Translations under genes and position numbers: made by a program
Shown: one piece after another, positions 59,111 through 64,000 of the stretch
Numbering within the stretch: position 1 is the stretch's first letter
Layout: the number at the start of each line of letters is the position of its first letter
NCBI RefSeq assembly: GCF_006346395.1
Contig: NZ_VDMS01000004.1
Coordinates: forward strand, 1 to 64,000
Reading direction: 5' to 3'
DNA from: Nocardioides plantarum
Lineage (GTDB): Bacteria > Actinomycetota > Actinomycetes > Propionibacteriales > Nocardioidaceae
Length of the DNA stretch: 64,000 bases
The notes under the pieces: generated by a model
Databases searched by the model: none
Seen by the model: only the letters and a program-made list of their open reading frames with translations
What the model was told of the DNA's origin: nothing

Positions 59111-60159
59111 CGACGCTGACCGAGGTCCCGACGACCACCTTCACCGCCCCGGCCTTCGCGCCGGCCCCCGCCGAGGCCCGCGGCTCCCGGCGCGACGCGA
59201 CCCGGCTCCTCGTCGCCCGGCCCACCGGGGTGACCCACGCCGCGTTCCACGACCTGGCCGACCACCTCCATGCCGGCGACCTCGTCGTCGTCAACGACAG
59301 CGCCACCGTGGCCGGGCAGGCCGACGCCCGCTCGACGCGGCACGGCGCCGTGGTGGTGCACGCGGCCGCGCCGCTCGACGACGGCACGTGGGTGATCGAG
59401 GTGCGCACCGCACCCGCCGCCGCCCTACCCGTGCTCGACGCCCAGCCAGGCGACCGGCTGACGCTGTCGGGGGCGACCCTCGACCTCCTCGAGGCCCACC
59501 CGCGCGACGGCTCGTCGCCCGCCCGCGACGGCAACCGGCTGTGGCGGGCGCGGGTCACCGGCGACCTGGCCCGGACGATGGCGCGGCACGGACGCCCCAT
59601 CTCCTACGGCTACCTGGACCGCACCTATCCACTGGTGGACTACCAGACCATCTTCGGGGTGCGTCCCGGCTCGGCCGAGATGCCGTCGGCGGCCCGGCCG
59701 TTCACCCCCGACCTCGTCACCCGTCTGGTCTCCCGCGGCATCGGCGTCGCCCCGGTCACGCTGCACACCGGGGTCTCCTCGCAGGAGGCCGGCGAGGCAC
59801 CCCAGCCCGAGCGCTTCGAGGTCACCGACACCACGGCGCGCGTCGTCAACGCGGTCCGGGCCGGCGGCGGGCGCGTGGTCGCCGTCGGCACGACGGTGAC
59901 GCGGGCCCTGGAGTCGGCTGTCGCCCCCGACGGCCGGGTGGTCGCCCGGGCCGGGTGGACCGAGCAGGTGGTCACCCCCGCCGACCCGCCACGCGTCGTC
60001 ACCGGCCTGGTCACCGGCTGGCACGACCCGGCCGCCTCGCACCTGCTGCTGGTCGAGGCCGTGGCCGGTCGCGACCTCACGCAAGCGGCGTACGACGAGG
60101 CGGTGGCAGGCGGCTACCTGTGGCACGAGTTCGGGGACGCGGGGTTGTTCCTGCCGTGA
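59107..60159 (+). CDS. queA: S-adenosylmethionine:tRNA ribosyltransferase-isomerase family protein (QueA-like)
   Basis: 350 residues of the QueA family, which converts preQ1 in tRNA to epoxyqueuosine. Family motifs: LVVVNDSATV (near 60), SYGYLDRTYPLVDYQTIF (near 165), AEMPSAARPFT (near 188) and HTGVSSQE (near 220). Start GTG at 59107 overlaps the SDR stop. No other queuosine genes are in the window, and most actinobacteria lack the full pathway, so activity is uncertain. Co-transcription with the SDR puts it under the SoxR-like promoter. Confidence 0.88.
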   Translation: MTTLTEVPTTTFTAPAFAPAPAEARGSRRDATRLLVARPTGVTHAAFHDLADHLHAGDLVVVNDSATVAGQADARSTRHGAVVVHAAAPLDDGTWVIEVRTAPAAALPVLDAQPGDRLTLSGATLDLLEAHPRDGSSPARDGNRLWRARVTGDLARTMARHGRPISYGYLDRTYPLVDYQTIFGVRPGSAEMPSAARPFTPDLVTRLVSRGIGVAPVTLHTGVSSQEAGEAPQPERFEVTDTTARVVNAVRAGGGRVVAVGTTVTRALESAVAPDGRVVARAGWTEQVVTPADPPRVVTGLVTGWHDPAASHLLLVEAVAGRDLTQAAYDEAVAGGYLWHEFGDAGLFLP

Positions 60160-60163
60160 CACC

Positions 60164-60265
60164 CGTTGGGAAATTCACCGCTGAGGTGGTGAATCTCGTG
60201 GCTCTGCTACGAAACTTCGTCATAGCGGCGGGAGTTTCACCACCTAGGCGGTGAATCTCCCAACG
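60164..60265. repeat. Long palindrome between convergent queA and ABC-F genes
   Basis: 102 bp; arms 60164-60197 and 60232-60265 match at about 30 of 34 positions (CGTTGGGA.ATTCACCGC). Each arm itself is an inverted repeat (TTCACC/GGTGAA). The centre (CTACGAAACTTCGTCATAG) resembles the core at 12784-12804. Probably a bidirectional transcription block or mobile palindromic element. Confidence 0.8.
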
Positions 60266-60278
60266 CGTGCCGCACCGG

Positions 60279-61877
60279 CTACGCCAGCGACACCAGGTCG
60301 GCGTAGCTCTCGTTCCAGAGGTCCTCGTCGCCGTCGGGGAGGAGCAGCACCCGGTCGGGCTCGAGCGCGCGGACGGCGCCCTCGTCGTGGGTGACCAGGA
60401 TGATGGCGCCCTCGTAGGTGCGGATGGCGGCCAGCACCTCCTCGCGGGAGGCCGGGTCGAGGTTGTTGGTGGGCTCGTCGAGGAGCAGCACGTTGGCGCT
60501 CGAGACGACGAGCGAGGCCAGGGCCAGGCGGGTCTTCTCGCCGCCGGAGAGCACCGAGGCGGGCTTGGCCGCGTCGTCGCCGGAGAACAGGAACGAGCCG
60601 AGGACCGATCGCGCCTCGGTGTCGGTGAGCTGCGGGGCGGCGGTCTGCATGTTCTCGAGCACCGTGCGGGAGGTGTCGAGGGTCTCGTGCTCCTGGGCGT
60701 AGTAGCCCAGCTTGAGCCCGTGGCCGGGGACGACCTCGCCGGTGTCGGACTGGTCGACGCCGCCCAGGATGCGCAGCAGCGTGGTCTTGCCGGCCCCGTT
60801 GAGGCCGAGGATGACGACCCGCGAGCCGCGGTCGATGGCCAGGTCGACGTCGGTGAACACCTCGAGCGAGCCGTAGGACTTCGACAGCTCCTTGGCCGTG
60901 AGCGGGGTCTTGCCGCACGGGGCCGGCGAGGGGAACTTGATCTTGGCGACCTTGTCGGCCGCACGCTCGCCCTCCAGGCCCGCCATGATCTTGTCGGCGC
61001 GCTTGAGCATCGACTGGGCGGCCACGGCCTTCGAGGCCTTGGCTCGCATCCGGTTGGCCTGGTCGGTGAGCGTCTTGGCCTTGTTCTCGGCGTTGGACCG
61101 CTCACGCTTGCGGCGCTTCTCGTCGGTCTCGCGCTGGGTCAGGTAGAGCTTCCAGCCCATGTTGTAGAGGTCGATGACCCCGCGGTTGGCGTCGAGATGG
61201 AAGACCTTGTTGACGGTCTCCTCGAGCAGCGCGTTGTCGTGGCTGATCACGATGAACCCGCCGCGGTGCTGCTTGAGGAAGTCGCGCAGCCACACGATCG
61301 AGTCGGCGTCGAGGTGGTTGGTCGGCTCGTCGAGGATCAGCACCTCGGCGTCGGAGAACAGGATGCGGGCCAGCTCGACCCGGCGGCGCTGGCCGCCCGA
61401 GAGCGTCTTGAGCGGCTGGCTGAGGATGCGCTCCTCGATGCCGAGCGACGCCGCGATCGTGGCGGCCTCGGACTCGGCCGCGTAGCCACCGCCGGCCTGC
61501 ATCTCGTCGGTGGCGCGGGTGTAGCGCTTCATGCCCTTCTCGCGCTGCTTGGGGTCCTCGGACCCCATCAGCTCCTCGGCCTCGCGCATCCGGCGTACGA
61601 CGTCGTCGAGGCCGCGGGCCGACAGGATGCGCTCGCGGGCGATGACCTCGGGGTCACCAGTGCGGGGGTCCTGCGGCAGGTAGCCGACCTCGCCGGTGCG
61701 CGTCACCGACCCGGCAGCGGGCTGGGCCTCGCCGGAGAGGATCTTGGTGAGCGTCGTCTTGCCGGCGCCGTTGCGACCGACGAGTCCGACCTTGTCGCCG
61801 GCGGCGACCCGGAAGGTGACGTCGGCCATCAGGAGCCGGGCACCGGCCCGGACCTCGAGCTGGTGTGCGCTGATCAT
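60279..61877 (-). CDS. ABC-F family ATPase (translation factor-like)
   Basis: 532-residue soluble protein with two ATPase domains and no membrane segment. Walker A GRNGAGKTTL (near 35) and GLNGAGKTTL (near 370); signatures LSGGQRRRV (near 158) and LSGGEKTRL (near 450). The interdomain linker contains a charged, helical P-site tRNA interaction motif region (DEKRRKRERSNAENKAKTL, near 255). Acts on stalled ribosomes as in EttA/Uup-type proteins. ATG 9 nt after TAGACT. Confidence 0.93.
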   Translation of the reverse strand: MISAHQLEVRAGARLLMADVTFRVAAGDKVGLVGRNGAGKTTLTKILSGEAQPAAGSVTRTGEVGYLPQDPRTGDPEVIARERILSARGLDDVVRRMREAEELMGSEDPKQREKGMKRYTRATDEMQAGGGYAAESEAATIAASLGIEERILSQPLKTLSGGQRRRVELARILFSDAEVLILDEPTNHLDADSIVWLRDFLKQHRGGFIVISHDNALLEETVNKVFHLDANRGVIDLYNMGWKLYLTQRETDEKRRKRERSNAENKAKTLTDQANRMRAKASKAVAAQSMLKRADKIMAGLEGERAADKVAKIKFPSPAPCGKTPLTAKELSKSYGSLEVFTDVDLAIDRGSRVVILGLNGAGKTTLLRILGGVDQSDTGEVVPGHGLKLGYYAQEHETLDTSRTVLENMQTAAPQLTDTEARSVLGSFLFSGDDAAKPASVLSGGEKTRLALASLVVSSANVLLLDEPTNNLDPASREEVLAAIRTYEGAIILVTHDEGAVRALEPDRVLLLPDGDEDLWNESYADLVSLA

Positions 61878-61972
61878 GGTGCGTCGAGTCTAAGGAGCCA
61901 GCGGCGCTCTCACCCCATCGTGGGCCCGTCGCAGGGTGAGAGGCACGGCACACATGGCCTAGATTGCGGGCC

Positions 61973-62884
61973 ATGCGCTTCAACCCCAAGGCCCGCCTGG
62001 ACACCGGCCGGGTCGGCGATGCCGGACGTGGCTCGGGCGGTGGAGGCCGCGGCGGCGGGATGTCACTCCCGGGTGGGGTTGCGGGCGGCGGTGGCGTGAT
62101 CGGCACGATCATCGTGATCGTCTTCATCGCCATCCAGGTCTTCTCCGACAACGGCGCCCAGACGAACGGCCCGGCGACCGACTCGGATCGATACGCCGAG
62201 TGCCAGACCGGGGCGGACGCCAACGAGTCGTCCGACTGTGCACGCCGGGCCGTGGAGGTCTCGCTCCGCAGCTACTGGAGCGGTGCTCTGCCGGAGCAGG
62301 CGAGGACGGAGTTCGCGCCCACCGAGGTCGTCACGTTCACCGACAGCGTCACGACGGGCGGTTGTGGTGCGGCGAGCGCTGCGACAGGTCCCTTCTACTG
62401 CCCGGGTGACCGCGTCATCTATCTGGACTCCACGTTCTTCGAGACCGTCCTGGAGGACCAGCTGGGCGGGACCGGCGGCGACTTCGTGGAGCCGTACGTC
62501 CTGGCCCACGAGTACGGCCACCACATCCAGAACCTGCTGGGCACGATGTCGCGAGTGCGCTCGCAGCAGGGTGCGGACAGCGACGCCGTGCGGCTCGAGC
62601 TGCAGGCCGACTGCTACGCGGGGATGTGGACGCGCGGCGCCGCGACCACCACCGACGAGTCCGGCACCCGGATCTTCGAGTCGATCGACGGCGCTGACAT
62701 CGACGAGGCCGTCAGTGCGGCCAAGACGGTCGGGGACGACCAGATCCAGAAGACCACGAGCGGCCGCGTGGACCGGGAGGGGTGGACCCATGGGTCCTCC
62801 GAGCAGCGCGTGCGGTGGTTCAAGGTCGGCTACGACGGCGGATCGCTCCAGGACTGCGACACGTTCGCGGCGACGTCGCTGTAG
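61973..62884 (+). CDS. Neutral zinc metallopeptidase (YpfJ/KPN_02809 family)
   Basis: 303 residues. Gly-rich basic N-terminus, one membrane helix (GVIGTIIVIVFIAIQVF, near 41-57), then a periplasmic catalytic domain with HEYGHH (HExxH, near 180) and ELQADCYAG as the third-ligand motif (near 205). Cys residues in the domain (TGGCGAAS, FYCPGD) suggest a disulfide. ATG 7 nt after TAGATT. The role in the envelope is not established. Confidence 0.92.
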   Translation: MRFNPKARLDTGRVGDAGRGSGGGGRGGGMSLPGGVAGGGGVIGTIIVIVFIAIQVFSDNGAQTNGPATDSDRYAECQTGADANESSDCARRAVEVSLRSYWSGALPEQARTEFAPTEVVTFTDSVTTGGCGAASAATGPFYCPGDRVIYLDSTFFETVLEDQLGGTGGDFVEPYVLAHEYGHHIQNLLGTMSRVRSQQGADSDAVRLELQADCYAGMWTRGAATTTDESGTRIFESIDGADIDEAVSAAKTVGDDQIQKTTSGRVDREGWTHGSSEQRVRWFKVGYDGGSLQDCDTFAATSL

Positions 62885-62933
62885 ACCTCCCGCACTGTCC
62901 ACCGCGCTCGGATTCACGGCGCCCGGGCGAGGC

Positions 62934-63842
62934 CTACCAGCCGAGCAACGCCTCGACGTGGGCCGACTGGCGCTGCAGCGCCCGCAGGTACGGCGCCACG
63001 GACGGGTGCCGGTACTTGCCAGCCAGCGCCCCCTCACCCCCGGCAACACGGGCCAGCGCCCACTCGGCCCGGCCGAACGCCGTGAAGACAGCCGTGATCC
63101 GGGCCCCGAGCAGGACGTCGTCGGGCGCGGCGACACCGTCGGGCAGGCCCATCAGGTAGGCGTCGAGGAGCGGCTCGAACTCCTCGCGGGTCGAGAGCGA
63201 GAAGTAGCCGAGGTCGCCGCCGACGGGTCCGACCCCGAGGGTCGCCCAGTCGATGGCGACCGCCTCGTCGCCGGACCGGCCGGGCACGTTGTCGTGCGAC
63301 GGGTCGCCGTGCTGCGGCACCTGCGGCAGGGCGTCGAGCAGCGACAGGAACTCCTCGCGCCGGCTCCACAGGTGGTCGGCGACGTCGGCTGCGGTGGTGC
63401 GGGCCAGGGTCGGCCATCCGCCCGCGAGGTGCTGGGTACGGGCCAGGCGCCGCCGTAGCTGGTCGGTGGTGAGGAAGCGGGGCCGCGCGAGGTCGCTGCC
63501 TGCGAACCGGCCGAGTGCCACGGCCACGAACAGCCCGCTGAGCGCGGCGTCCTCGACCCACTCGCGGGTGATGGTGATGCCGGTGTCGTCCTCGTCGACC
63601 GCGGCGCTCACCGCGCGCAGCCCCGCGGTGGACAGGGCGATCCCGGTGTCGAGCACGTCGGCCTCGCGCCGCCAGTAGGCGACGTGCGTGCGGTCCGACA
63701 GCTCGGCCGGGTCGTCTCGTGCCGGTGCGCCGAGCCGTTTGACGACCACGGGCTGGTCGCCGTACGACGTCCGCCACACGCCGACGGTGGACACACCGGC
63801 CCCTCGGGGCAGGGCGTGCCACCCCGGGTCGGGCTCCCACAT
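62934..63842 (-). CDS. Aminoglycoside-phosphotransferase-fold kinase-like protein
   Basis: 302 residues of the APH superfamily. VVVKRLG (ATP Lys near 34), QHGDPSHDN (catalytic HGDxxxxN, near 180) and AIDWATLGVGP (metal Asp). A second member of this fold in the window beside the gene at 49905. Substrate unknown; a resistance role is not implied. Confidence 0.86.
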   Translation of the reverse strand: MWEPDPGWHALPRGAGVSTVGVWRTSYGDQPVVVKRLGAPARDDPAELSDRTHVAYWRREADVLDTGIALSTAGLRAVSAAVDEDDTGITITREWVEDAALSGLFVAVALGRFAGSDLARPRFLTTDQLRRRLARTQHLAGGWPTLARTTAADVADHLWSRREEFLSLLDALPQVPQHGDPSHDNVPGRSGDEAVAIDWATLGVGPVGGDLGYFSLSTREEFEPLLDAYLMGLPDGVAAPDDVLLGARITAVFTAFGRAEWALARVAGGEGALAGKYRHPSVAPYLRALQRQSAHVEALLGW

Positions 63843-63852
63843 GCCCCGGACG

Positions 63853-64000
63853 CTACTGGACCCGGGGTGCCAGACGGTGGAGCCGGACGTCGCTCAGCGC
63901 GGCGTCGTGCGCGGTGAGCGTCAGGTAGGTGCAGTGCGGCTGGCGCCGTCGGTCGGTCGGCGACCCCGGGTTGAGCAGCCGCAGCCCGCGCGGGGTCGTG
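63853..64000 (-). CDS. YfcE-type metallophosphoesterase, C-terminal end (cut by window edge)
   Basis: The last 48 or so residues of a gene that starts beyond the right edge. Readable part includes RLLNPGSPTDRRRQPHC, the typical C-terminal signature of YfcE/MJ0936 phosphodiesterases, followed by LTLTAHDAALSDV and a stop at 63853-63855. No more can be said of the active site, which lies outside the window. Confidence 0.8.
   Translation of the reverse strand, partial: TTPRGLRLLNPGSPTDRRRQPHCTYLTLTAHDAALSDVRLHRLAPRVQ

Overview
The window is a contiguous, very GC-rich chromosomal stretch from an actinobacterium, most likely a Nocardioides-like member of the Propionibacteriales. The case rests on the mycothiol ligase gene mshC, a fabG-fabI (mabA-inhA-like) pair, DUF3090, DUF3099 and SCO1664-type families, a GuaB1-type IMPDH paralogue, and pervasive promoters with a TANNNT -10 box 6-8 nt before the start codon (leaderless transcripts). 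There is no integrase, transposase, phage or CRISPR content. Most of it is housekeeping chromosome.

Layout. 0.1-6.3 kb (minus): an oligopeptide-type solute-binding lipoprotein, a HAD phosphatase and methionine synthase metH. 6.5-12.4 kb: a PAC2 protein, then the four-gene histidine phosphatase-DUF3090-SCO1664-mshC operon and a divergent corA. 13-16.4 kb: uppP, aldo/keto reductase-DUF5703, and an M20 peptidase. 16.5-19.5 kb: tRNA-Leu(GAG), a 44-residue exported peptide gene ending in QWCC, a convergent XRE-TPR regulator and a PEP mutase/isocitrate lyase superfamily gene. 19.5-31 kb: oxidoreductase, stand-alone LysR effector domain, guaB1, DUF2252, membrane proteins, a paired acyl-CoA dehydrogenase operon behind a perfect operator-like palindrome, def, a SpoU methyltransferase and a CysG-like sirohaem protein. 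31-39 kb: PP2C phosphatase, hydrolase, nitroreductase, TauE, SPFH/NfeD and ABC genes. 39.8-43.3 kb: serB and small enzymes. 43.3-49.3 kb: a cyanophycin locus (cyanophycinase, cphA, cupin, and a CphA-like protein without the ATP-grasp domain). 49.4-55.2 kb: DinB, kinase-like, fabI-fabG, dodecin, moaA, SURF1. 55.5-64 kb: ABC exporter, enoyl-CoA hydratase, an SDR-queA operon behind a SoxR-like box, ABC-F, zinc metallopeptidase, a kinase-like gene and the end of a YfcE-type phosphoesterase.

The strongest candidate for an undescribed system is the peptide plus XRE-TPR regulator at 17.0-18.6 kb. Its layout matches the RRNPP peptide quorum-sensing systems of Firmicutes, but it sits in an actinobacterium. 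Other points of interest are the N-domain-plus-Mur-ligase CphA paralogue, the SoxR-type box before SDR-queA, a 44-bp-period tandem array at 39.05-39.39 kb, and a family of dispersed non-coding elements with long palindromes in the gene-free gaps at 7.3-8.0, 12.4-12.8 and 55.2-55.5 kb.
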